Source: Euwallacea fornicatus (lineage: Eukaryota; Arthropoda; Insecta; Coleoptera; Curculionidae). From it: a stretch of DNA of 64,000 bases. A program made the translations under genes and the position numbers. Position 1 is the stretch's first letter. Each line of letters begins with the position of its first letter. The stretch spans positions 124,001 to 188,000 of the forward strand of contig NW_027096036.1 in the NCBI RefSeq assembly GCF_040115645.1, read 5' to 3'. A model generated the notes under the pieces. The model ran no database searches and had not been told where the DNA came from. It saw only the letters and a list, made by a program, of their open reading frames with translations. Shown one piece after another: positions 41,501-53,680 of the stretch.

Positions 41501-42768
41501 TTCCAAGAAAAATAGTACTTTATGTGCTCAAACACACAACTTTTGTGACTTTTCAAACTTTGAAACTCGATAACTTCGGCAAATGAGCACCAAATTCCTT
41601 AAACAAAGTGTCAGATTAATCAGCTCGACGAGATCTTTAACATGACACAACACATCAGAATTGCATCTTGTTGAACTTCCAAGACAAATAGTACTTTATG
41701 TGCTCAAACACACAACTTGTGTGACTTTTCAAATTTTGAAGCTCGATAACATCGGCAAATGAGGACCAAATTTGTTAAACAAAGTGTGAAATTAATCAGC
41801 TCGACGAGATCTTTAACATGACACAACACATCAGAATTGCATCTTGTTGAACTTCCAAGAAAAATAGTACTTTATGTGCTCAAACACGCAACTTTTGTGA
41901 CTTTTCAAAATTTGAAACTCGATAACTTCGGCAAATGAGGACCAAATTTGTTAAACAGAGTGTCAAATTAATCAGCTCAACGAGATTTTGAAGATGTCAC
42001 AACACATCAGAATTGCATCTTGTTGAACTTCCAAGACAAATAGTACTTTATGTGCTCAAACACACAACTTGTGTGACTTTTCAAATTTTGAAGCTCGATA
42101 ACATCGGCAAATGAGGACCAAATTTGTTAAACAAAGTGTGAAATTAATCAGCTCGACAAGATTTTAAAGATTTCACAACACATCAGAATTGCATCTTGTT
42201 GAACTTCCAAGAAAAATAGTACTTTATGTGCTCAAACACACAACTTGTGTGACTTTTCAAACTTTGAAGCTCGATAACTTCGGCAAATGAGGACCAAATT
42301 CCTTAAACAAAGTGTCAGATTAATCAGCTCGACGAGATCTTTAACATGACCCAACACATCATGCTTGCATCTTGTTGAACTTCCAAGAAAAATAGTACTT
42401 TATGTGCTCAAACACGCAACTTTTGTGACTTTTCAAAATTTGAAACTCGATAACTTCGGCAAATGAGGACCAAATTTGTTAAACAGAGTGTCAAATTAAT
42501 CAGCTCAACGAGATTTTGAAGATGTCACAACACATCAGAATTGCATCTTGTTGAACTTCCAAGAAAAATAGTACTTTATGTGCTCAAACACGCAATTTTT
42601 GTGACTTTTCAAAATTTGAAACTCGATAACTTCGGCAAATGTGGACCAAATTTGTTAAACAAAGTGTCAAATTAATCAGCTCGACGAGATCTTTAGCATG
42701 ACACAACACATCAGAATTGCATCTTGTTGAACTTCCAAGAAAAATAGTACTTTATGTGCTCAAACACA
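36609..42768 (+). repeat. 37-monomer-period duplication, copy 1 (35 monomers, 6,160 bp)
   Basis: Monomers 209-243 hold one full and one partial 11-mer, then t3u d4uc r5u s6uc r5x p6w a3u d4u a1u d4u h9u t3u d4uc r5u a2v*c r5x s6w a2v* t3u. They match 43,121-49,280 at an offset of 6,512 bp. Shared rare markers: 153G at 39,753 and 46,265, 94A with GATTTCAC near 42,157, and 104G (TTTAGCATG) near 42,696. I count about five differences by eye over 6,160 bp. Confidence 0.9.
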
Positions 42769-43120
42769 CAACTTTTGTGACTTTTCAAACTTTGAAACTC
42801 GATAACTTCGGCAAATGAGCACCAAATTTGTTAAACAAAGTGTCAAATTAATCAGCTCGATGAGATCTTTAACATGACACAACACATCAGAATTGCATCT
42901 TGTTGAACTTCCAAGAAAAATAGTACTTTATGTGCTCAAACACGCAATTTTTGTGACTTTTCAAAATTTGAAACTCGATAACTTCGGCAAATGTGGACCA
43001 AATTTGTTAAACAAAGTGTCAAATTAATCAGCTCGACGAGATCTTTAACATGACACAACACATCAGAATTGCATCTTGTTGAACTTCCAAGAAAAATAGT
43101 ACTTTATGTGCTCAAACACA
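42769..43120 (+). repeat. 2-monomer joint between the 37-mer copies
   Basis: Monomers 244-245 read d8u t3u. Monomer 244 joins a d left module to middle class 8, a combination seen only here, and carries a private CpG change to TpG (CTCGATGAG) at 42,861. The following monomer 246 starts the second 37-mer copy, so this pair probably contains the crossover joint. Confidence 0.7.
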
Positions 43121-45056
43121 CAACTTTTGTGACTTTTCAAACTTTGAAACTCGATAACTTCGGCAAATGAGCACCAAATTCCTTAAACAAAGTGTCAGAT
43201 TAATCAGCTCGACGAGATCTTTAACATGACACAACACATCAGAATTGCATCTTGTTGAACTTCCAAGACAAATAGTACTTTATGTGCTCAAACACACAAC
43301 TTGTGTGACTTTTCAAATTTTGAAGCTCGATAACATCGGCAAATGAGGACCAAATTTGTTAAACAAAGTGTGAAATTAATCAGCTCGACGAGATCTTTAA
43401 CATGACACAACACATCAGAATTGCATCTTGTTGAACTTCCAAGACAAATAGTACTTTATGTGCTCAAACACACAACTTGTGTGACTTTTCAAATTTTGAA
43501 GCTCGATAACATCGGCAAATGAGGACCAAATTTGTTAAACAAAGTGTGAAATTAATCAGCTCGACGAGATCTTTAACATGACACAACACATCAGAATTGC
43601 ATCTTGTTGAACTTCCAAGAAAAATAGTACTTTATGTGCTCAAACACGCAACTTTTGTGACTTTTCAAAATTTGAAACTCGATAACTTCGGCAAATGAGG
43701 ACCAAATTTGTTAAACAAAGTGTGAAATTAATCAGCTCGACGAGATTTTAAAGATGTCACAACACATCAGAATTGCATCTTGTTGAACTTCCAAGAAAAA
43801 TAGTACTTTATGTGCTCAAACACACAACTTGTGTGACTTTTCAAAATTTGAAACTCGATAACTTCGGCAAATGAGGACCAAATTTGTTAAACAAAGTGTC
43901 AGATTAATCAGCTCGACGAGATCTTTAACATGACACAACACATCAGAATTGCATCTTGTTGAACTTCCAAGAAAAATAGTACTTTATGTGCTCAAACACG
44001 CAACTTTTTTGACTTTTCAAACTTTGAAGCTCGATAACTTCGGCAAATGAGGACCAAATTTGTTAAACGAAGTGTCAGATTAATCAGCTCGACGAGATCT
44101 TTAACATGACACAACACATCAGAATTGCATCTTGTTGAACTTCCAAGAAAAATAGTACTTTATGTGCTCAAACACGCAATTTTTGTGACTTTTCAAAATT
44201 TGAAACTCGATAACTTCGGCAAATGTGGACCAAATTTGTTAAACAAAGTGTCAAATTAATCAGCTCGACGAGATCTTTAACATGACACAACACATCAGAA
44301 TTGCATCTTGTTGAACTTCCAAGAAAAATAGTACTTTATGTGCTCAAACACGCAACTTTTGTGACTTTTCAAAATTTGAAACTCGATAACTTCGGCAAAT
44401 GAGTACCAAATTCCTTAAAGAAAGTGTCAAATTAATCAGCTCGACGAGATCTTTAACATGACACAACACATCAGAATTGCATCTTGTTGAACTTCCAAGA
44501 AAAATAGTACTTTATGTGCTCAAACACACAACTTTTGTGACTTTTCAAACTTTGAAACTCGATAACTTCGGCAAATGAGCACCAAATTCCTTAAACAAAG
44601 TGTCAGATTAATCAGCTCGACGAGATCTTTAACATGACACAACACATCAGAATTGCATCTTGTTGAACTTCCAAGAAAAATAGTACTTTATGTGCTCAAA
44701 CACGCAACTTTTTTGACTTTTCAAACTTTGAAGCTCGATAACTTCGGCAAATGAGGACCAAATTTGTTAAACGAAGTGTCAGATTAATCAGCTCGACGAG
44801 ATCTTTAACATGACACAACACATCAGAATTGCATCTTGTTGAACTTCCAAGAAAAATAGTACTTTATGTGCTCAAACACGCAATTTTTGTGACTTTTCAA
44901 AATTTGAAACTCGATAACTTCGGCAAATGTGGACCAAATTTGTTAAACAAAGTGTCAAATTAATCAGCTCGACGAGATCTTTAACATGACACAACACATC
45001 AGAATTGCATCTTGTTGAACTTCCAAGAAAAATAGTACTTTATGTGCTCAAACACA
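43121..45056 (+). repeat. 11-monomer higher-order repeat, later copy
   Basis: Monomers 246-256 repeat the 11-monomer order, with k'10u in the fifth place. The a1u monomer has the ordinary 89C, so this copy lacks the 89T of the copies at 34,673 and 36,609. A partial copy follows (monomers 257-261, 45,057-45,936), ending in k'5v*. This segment is the first part of the second 37-monomer unit. Confidence 0.88.
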
Positions 45057-48000
45057 CAACTTTTGTGACTTTTCAAACTTTGAAACTCGATAACTTCGGC
45101 AAATGAGCACCAAATTCCTTAAACAAAGTGTCAGATTAATCAGCTCGACGAGATCTTTAACATGACACAACACATCAGAATTGCATCTTGTTGAACTTCC
45201 AAGACAAATAGTACTTTATGTGCTCAAACACACAACTTGTGTGACTTTTCAAATTTTGAAGCTCGATAACATCGGCAAATGAGGACCAAATTTGTTAAAC
45301 AAAGTGTGAAATTAATCAGCTCGACGAGATCTTTAACATGACACAACACATCAGAATTGCATCTTGTTGAACTTCCAAGACAAATAGTACTTTATGTGCT
45401 CAAACACACAACTTGTGTGACTTTTCAAATTTTGAAGCTCGATAACATCGGCAAATGAGGACCAAATTTGTTAAACAAAGTGTGAAATTAATCAGCTCGA
45501 CGAGATCTTTAACATGACACAACACATCAGAATTGCATCTTGTTGAACTTCCAAGAAAAATAGTACTTTATGTGCTCAAACACGCAACTTTTGTGACTTT
45601 TCAAAATTTGAAACTCGATAACTTCGGCAAATGAGGACCAAATTTGTTAAACAAAGTGTGAAATTAATCAGCTCGACGAGATTTTAAAGATGTCACAACA
45701 CATCAGAATTGCATCTTGTTGAACTTCCAAGAAAAATAGTACTTTATGTGCTCAAACACACAACTTGTGTGACTTTTCAAAATTTGAAACTCGATAACTT
45801 CGGCAAATGAGGACCAAATTTGTTAAACAAAGTGTGAAATTAATCAGCTCAACGAGATTTTGAAGATGTCACAACACATCAGAATTGCATCTTGTTGAAC
45901 TTCCAAGAAAAATAGTACTTTATGTGCTCAAACACGCAATTTTTGTGACTTTTCAAAATTTGAAACTCGATAACTTCGGCAAATGTGGACCAAATTTGTT
46001 AAACAAAGTGTCAAATTAATCAGCTCGACGAGATCTTTAACATGACACAACACATCAGAATTGCATCTTGTTGAACTTCCAAGAAAAATAGTACTTTATG
46101 TGCTCAAACACACAACTTTTGTGACTTTTCAAACTTTGAAACTCGATAACTTCGGCAAATGAGCACCAAATTCCTTAAACAAAGTGTCAGATTAATCAGC
46201 TCGACGAGATCTTTAACATGACACAACACATCAGAATTGCATCTTGTTGAACTTCCAAGACAAAGAGTACTTTATGTGCTCAAACACACAACTTGTGTGA
46301 CTTTTCAAATTTTGAAGCTCGATAACATCGGCAAATGAGGACCAAATTTGTTAAACAAAGTGTGAAATTAATCAGCTCGACGAGATCTTTAACATGACAC
46401 AACACATCAGAATTGCATCTTGTTGAACTTCCAAGAAAAATAGTACTTTATGTGCTCAAACACACAACTTGTGTGACTTTTCAAACTTTGAAGCTCGATA
46501 ACTTCGGCAAATGAGGACCAAATTCCTTAAACAAAGTGTCAGATTAATCAGCTCGACGAGATCTTTAACATGACACAACACATCAGAATTGCATCTTGTT
46601 GAACTTCCAAGACAAATAGTACTTTATGTGCTCAAACACACAACTTGTGTGACTTTTCAAATTTTGAAGCTCGATAACATCGGCAAATGAGGACCAAATT
46701 TGTTAAACAAAGTGTGAAATTAATCAGCTCGACGAGATTTTAAAGATGTCACAACACATCAGAATTGCATCTTGTTGAACTTCCAAGAAAAATAGTACTT
46801 TATGTGCTCAAACACACAACTTGTGTGACTTTTCAAACTGTGAAGCTCGATAACTTCGGCAAATGAGGACCAAATTCCTTAAACAAAGTGTCAGATTAAT
46901 CAGCTCGACGAGATCTTTAACATGACCCAACACATCATGCTTGCATCTTGTTGAACTTCCAAGAAAAATAGTACTTTATGTGCTCAAACACGCAACTTTT
47001 GTGACTTTTCAAAATTTGAAACTCGATAACTTCGGCAAATGTGGACCAAATTTGTTAAACAAAGTGTCAAATTAATCAGCTCGACGAGATCTTTAACATG
47101 ACACAACACATCAGAATTGCATCTTGTTGAACTTCCAAGAAAAATAGTACTTTATGTGCTCAAACACACAACTTTTGTGACTTTTCAAACTTTGAAACTC
47201 GATAACTTCGGCAAATGAGCACCAAATTCCTTAAACAAAGTGTCAGATTAATCAGCTCGACGAGATCTTTAACATGACACAACACATCAGAATTGCATCT
47301 TGTTGAACTTCCAAGAAAAATAGTACTTTATGTGCTCAAACACGCAACTTTTGTGACTTTTCAAAATTTGAAACTCGATAACTTCGGCAAATGAGTACCA
47401 AATTCCTTAAAGAAAGTGTCAAATTAATCAGCTCGACGAGATCTTTAACATGACACAACACATCAGAATTGCATCTTGTTGAACTTCCAAGAAAAATAGT
47501 ACTTTATGTGCTCAAACACACAACTTTTGTGACTTTTCAAACTTTGAAACTCGATAACTTCGGCAAATGAGCACCAAATTCCTTAAACAAAGTGTCAGAT
47601 TAATCAGCTCGACGAGATCTTTAACATGACACAACACATCAGAATTGCATCTTGTTGAACTTCCAAGAAAAATAGTACTTTATGTGCTCAAACACGCAAC
47701 TTTTTTGACTTTTCAAACTTTGAAGCTCGATAACTTCGGCAAATGAGGACCAAATTTGTTAAACGAAGTGTCAGATTAATCAGCTCGACGAGATCTTTAA
47801 CATGACACAACACATCAGAATTGCATCTTGTTGAACTTCCAAGAAAAATAGTACTTTATGTGCTCAAACACGCAATTTTTGTGACTTTTCAAAATTTGAA
47901 ACTCGATAACTTCGGCAAATGTGGACCAAATTTGTTAAACAAAGTGTCAAATTAATCAGCTCGACGAGATCTTTAACATGACACAACACATCAGAATTGC

Positions 48001-49280
48001 ATCTTGTTGAACTTCCAAGAAAAATAGTACTTTATGTGCTCAAACACACAACTTTTGTGACTTTTCAAACTTTGAAACTCGATAACTTCGGCAAATGAGC
48101 ACCAAATTCCTTAAACAAAGTGTCAGATTAATCAGCTCGACGAGATCTTTAACATGACACAACACATCAGAATTGCATCTTGTTGAACTTCCAAGACAAA
48201 TAGTACTTTATGTGCTCAAACACACAACTTGTGTGACTTTTCAAATTTTGAAGCTCGATAACATCGGCAAATGAGGACCAAATTTGTTAAACAAAGTGTG
48301 AAATTAATCAGCTCGACGAGATCTTTAACATGACACAACACATCAGAATTGCATCTTGTTGAACTTCCAAGAAAAATAGTACTTTATGTGCTCAAACACG
48401 CAACTTTTGTGACTTTTCAAAATTTGAAACTCGATAACTTCGGCAAATGAGGACCAAATTTGTTAAACAGAGTGTCAAATTAATCAGCTCAACGAGATTT
48501 TGAAGATGTCACAACACATCAGAATTGCATCTTGTTGAACTTCCAAGACAAATAGTACTTTATGTGCTCAAACACACAACTTGTGTGACTTTTCAAATTT
48601 TGAAGCTCGATAACATCGGCAAATGAGGACCAAATTTGTTAAACAAAGTGTGAAATTAATCAGCTCGACAAGATTTTAAAGATTTCACAACACATCAGAA
48701 TTGCATCTTGTTGAACTTCCAAGAAAAATAGTACTTTATGTGCTCAAACACACAACTTGTGTGACTTTTCAAACTTTGAAGCTCGATAACTTCGGCAAAT
48801 GAGGACCAAATTCCTTAAACAAAGTGTCAGATTAATCAGCTCGACGAGATCTTTAACATGACCCAACACATCATGCTTGCATCTTGTTGAACTTCCAAGA
48901 AAAATAGTACTTTATGTGCTCAAACACGCAACTTTTGTGACTTTTCAAAATTTGAAACTCGATAACTTCGGCAAATGAGGACCAAATTTGTTAAACAGAG
49001 TGTCAAATTAATCAGCTCAACGAGATTTTGAAGATGTCACAACACATCAGAATTGCATCTTGTTGAACTTCCAAGAAAAATAGTACTTTATGTGCTCAAA
49101 CACGCAATTTTTGTGACTTTTCAAAATTTGAAACTCGATAACTTCGGCAAATGTGGACCAAATTTGTTAAACAAAGTGTCAAATTAATCAGCTCGACGAG
49201 ATCTTTAGCATGACACAACACATCAGAATTGCATCTTGTTGAACTTCCAAGAAAAATAGTACTTTATGTGCTCAAACACA
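43121..49280 (+). repeat. 37-monomer-period duplication, copy 2
   Basis: Monomers 246-280 match monomers 209-243 class for class except k'10u for k'2u, 89C for 89T, and k'5v* for k'2v*. It shares the rare 153G, 94A and 104G markers. Its last seven monomers (274-280) are also the first seven of the 16-monomer HOR, so the 16-mer was amplified from the right end of this unit. Confidence 0.9.
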
Positions 49281-50864
49281 CAACTTTTGTGACTTTTCAA
49301 ACTTTGAAACTCGATAACTTCGGCAAATGAGCACCAAATTCCTTAAACAAAGTGTCAGATTAATCAGCTCGACGAGATCTTTAACATGACACAACACATC
49401 AGAATTGCATCTTGTTGAACTTCCAAGACAAATAGTACTTTATGTGCTCAAACACACAACTTGTGTGACTTTTCAAATTTTGAAGCTCGATAACATCGGC
49501 AAATGAGGACCAAATTTGTTAAACAAAGTGTGAAATTAATCAGCTCGACGAGATCTTTAACATGACACAACACATCAGAATTGCATCTTGTTGAACTTCC
49601 AAGAAAAATAGTACTTTATGTGCTCAAACACACAACTTGTGTGACTTTTCAAACTTTGAAGCTCGATAACTTCGGCAAATGAGGACCAAATTCCTTAAAC
49701 AAAGTGTCAGATTAATCAGCTCGACGAGATCTTTAACATGACACAACACATCAGAATTGCATCTTGTTGAACTTCCAAGACAAATAGTACTTTATGTGCT
49801 CAAACACACAACTTGTGTGACTTTTCAAATTTTGAAGCTTGATAACATCGGCAAATGAGGACCAAATTTGTTAAACAAAGTGTGAAATTAATCAGCTCGA
49901 CGAGATTTTAAAGATGTCACAACACATCAGAATTGCATCTTGTTGAACTTCCAAGAAAAATAGTACTTTATGTGCTCAAACACGCAACTTTTGTGACTTT
50001 TCAAAATTTGAAACTCGATAACTTCGGCAAATGAGTACCAAATTCCTTAAAGAAAGTGTCAAATTAATCAGCTCGACGAGATCTTTAACATGACACAACA
50101 CATCAGAATTGCATCTTGTTGAACTTCCAAGAAAAATAGTACTTTATGTGCTCAAACACACAACTTTTGTGACTTTTCAAACTTTGAAACTCGATAACTT
50201 CGGCAAATGAGCACCAAATTCCTTAAACAAAGTGTCAGATTAATCAGCTCGACGAGATCTTTAACATGACACAACACATCAGAATTGCATCTTGTTGAAC
50301 TTCCAAGAAAAATAGTACTTTATGTGCTCAAACACGCAACTTTTTTGACTTTTCAAACTTTGAAGCTCGATAACTTCGGCAAATGAGGACCAAATTTGTT
50401 AAACGAAGTGTCAGATTAATCAGCTCGACGAGATCTTTAACATGACACAACACATCAGAATTGCATCTTGTTGAACTTCCAAGAAAAATAGTACTTTATG
50501 TGCTCAAACACGCAACTTTTGTGACTTTTCAAAATTTGAAACTCGATAACTTCGGCAAATGAGGACCAAATTTGTTAAACAGAGTGTCAAATTAATCAGC
50601 TCAAAGAGATTTTGAAGATGTCACAACACATCAGAATTGCATCTTGTTGAACTTCCAAGAAAAATAGTACTTTATGTGCTCAAACACGCAATTTTTGTGA
50701 CTTTTCAAAATTTGAAACTCGATAACTTCGGCAAATGTGGACCAAATTTGTTAAACAAAGTGTCAAATTAATCAGCTCGACGAGATCTTTAACATGACAC
50801 AACACATCAGAATTGCATCTTGTTGAACTTCCAAGAAAAATAGTACTTTATGTGCTCAAACACA
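48049..50864 (+). repeat. 16-monomer higher-order repeat, copy 1 (2,816 bp)
   Basis: Monomers 274-289: d4uc r5u a2v*c r5x s6w a2v* t3u d4uc r5u s6uc r5x a1u d4u h9u a2v t3u. Markers are 94A in r5x, 104G in the first t3u, and a CTCAAAGAG form in the last a2v near 50,603. The second r5x has a private CpG to TpG change at 49,840 that creates an AAGCTT at 49,835-49,840, the only one I noticed in the window. Confidence 0.9.
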
Positions 50865-53680
50865 CAACTTTTGTGACTTTTCAAACTTTGAAACTCGATA
50901 ACTTCGGCAAATGAGCACCAAATTCCTTAAACAAAGTGTCAGATTAATCAGCTCGACGAGATCTTTAACATGACACAACACATCAGAATTGCATCTTGTT
51001 GAACTTCCAAGAAAAATAGTACTTTATGTGCTCAAACACACAACTTGTGTGACTTTTCAAATTTTGAAGCTCGATAACATCGGCAAATGAGGACCAAATT
51101 TGTTAAACAAAGTGTGAAATTAATCAGCTCGACGAGATCTTTAACATGACACAACACATCAGAATTGCATCTTGTTGAACTTCCAAGAAAAATAGTACTT
51201 TATGTGCTCAAACACACAACTTTTGTGACTTTTCAAAATTTGAAACTCGATAACTTCGGCAAATGAGGACCAAATTTGTTAAACAGAGTGTCAAATTAAT
51301 CAGCTCAACGAGATTTTGAAGATGTCACAACACATCAGAATTGCATCTTGTTGAACTTCCAAGACAAATAGTACTTTATGTGCTCAAACACACAACTTGT
51401 GTGACTTTTCAAATTTTGAAGCTCGATAACATCGGCAAATGAGGACCAAATTTGTTAAACAAAGTGTGAAATTAATCAGCTCGACAAGATTTTAAAGATT
51501 TCACAACACATCAGAATTGCATCTTGTTGAACTTCCAAGAAAAATAGTACTTTATGTGCTCAAACACACAACTTGTGTGACTTTTCAAACTTTGAAGCTC
51601 GATAACTTCGGCAAATGAGGACCAAATTCCTTAAACAAAGTGTCAGATTAATCAGCTCGACGAGATCTTTAACATGACCCAACACATCATGCTTGCATCT
51701 TGTTGAACTTCCAAGAAAAATAGTACTTTATGTGCTCAAACACGCAACTTTTGTGACTTTTCAAAATTTGAAACTCGATAACTTCGGCAAATGAGGACCA
51801 AATTTGTTAAACAGAGTGTCAAATTAATCAGCTCAACGAGATTTTGAAGATGTCACAACACATCAGAATTGCATCTTGTTGAACTTCCAAGAAAAATAGT
51901 ACTTTATGTGCTCAAACACGCAATTTTTGTGACTTTTCAAAATTTGAAACTCGATAACTTCGGCAAATGTGGACCAAATTTGTTAAACAAAGTGTCAAAT
52001 TAATCAGCTCGACGAGATCTTTAGCATGACACAACACATCAGAATTGCATCTTGTTGAACTTCCAAGAAAAATAGTACTTTATGTGCTCAAACACACAAC
52101 TTTTGTGACTTTTCAAACTTTGAAACTCGATAACTTCGGCAAATGAGCACCAAATTCCTTAAACAAAGTGTCAGATTAATCAGCTCGACGAGATCTTTAA
52201 CATGACACAACACATCAGAATTGCATCTTGTTGAACTTCCAAGACAAATAGTACTTTATGTGCTCAAACACACAACTTGTGTGACTTTTCAAATTTTGAA
52301 GCTCGATAACATCGGCAAATGAGGACCAAATTTGTTAAACAAAGTGTGAAATTAATCAGCTCGACGAGATCTTTAACATGACACAACACATCAGAATTGC
52401 ATCTTGTTGAACTTCCAAGAAAAATAGTACTTTATGTGCTCAAACACACAACTTGTGTGACTTTTCAAACTTTGAAGCTCGATAACTTCGGCAAATGAGG
52501 ACCAAATTCCTTAAACAAAGTGTCAGATTAATCAGCTCGACGAGATCTTTAACATGACACAACACATCAGAATTGCATCTTGTTGAACTTCCAAGACAAA
52601 TAGTACTTTATGTGCTCAAACACACAACTTGTGTGACTTTTCAAATTTTGAAGCTCGATAACATCGGCAAATGAGGACCAAATTTGTTAAACAAAGTGTG
52701 AAATTAATCAGCTCGACGAGATTTTAAAGATGTCACAACACATCAGAATTGCATCTTGTTGAACTTCCAAGAAAAATAGTACTTTATGTGCTCAAACACG
52801 CAACTTTTGTGACTTTTCAAAATTTGAAACTCGATAACTTCGGCAAATGAGTACCAAATTCCTTAAAGAAAGTGTCAAATTAATCAGCTCGACGAGATCT
52901 TTAACATGACACAACACATCAGAATTGCATCTTGTTGAACTTCCAAGAAAAATAGTACTTTATGTGCTCAAACACACAACTTTTGTGACTTTTCAAACTT
53001 TGAAACTCGATAACTTCGGCAAATGAGCACCAAATTCCTTAAACAAAGTGTCAGATTAATCAGCTCGACGAGATCTTTAACATGACACAACACATCAGAA
53101 TTGCATCTTGTTGAACTTCCAAGAAAAATAGTACTTTATGTGCTCAAACACGCAACTTTTTTGACTTTTCAAACTTTGAAGCTCGATAACTTCGGCAAAT
53201 GAGGACCAAATTTGTTAAACGAAGTGTCAGATTAATCAGCTCGACGAGATCTTTAACATGACACAACACATCAGAATTGCATCTTGTTGAACTTCCAAGA
53301 AAAATAGTACTTTATGTGCTCAAACACGCAACTTTTGTGACTTTTCAAAATTTGAAACTCGATAACTTCGGCAAATGAGGACCAAATTTGTTAAACAGAG
53401 TGTCAAATTAATCAGCTCAAAGAGATTTTGAAGATGTCACAACACATCAGAATTGCATCTTGTTGAACTTCCAAGAAAAATAGTACTTTATGTGCTCAAA
53501 CACGCAATTTTTGTGACTTTTCAAAATTTGAAACTCGATAACTTCGGCAAATGTGGACCAAATTTGTTAAACAAAGTGTCAAATTAATCAGCTCGACGAG
53601 ATCTTTAACATGACACAACACATCAGAATTGCATCTTGTTGAACTTCCAAGAAAAATAGTACTTTATGTGCTCAAACACA
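50865..53680 (+). repeat. 16-monomer higher-order repeat, copy 2
   Basis: Monomers 290-305 repeat copy 1 in strict tandem, including the 94A, 104G and CTCAAAGAG markers (51,485, about 52,024 and 53,419). I see about three differences: 149A in the first monomer, a CACAC rather than CACGC junction before monomer 292, and 32C in place of the private T. This is one of the cleanest tandem pairs in the window and is probably recent. Confidence 0.9.

Noticed and set aside
36609..49280. Assembly artefact as the explanation for the large duplications
   Set aside because: Copies differ by private substitutions and by whole-monomer indels, which a simple assembly duplication would not create. Collapse or expansion at exact copies such as 59,841-61,600 cannot be excluded from sequence alone.
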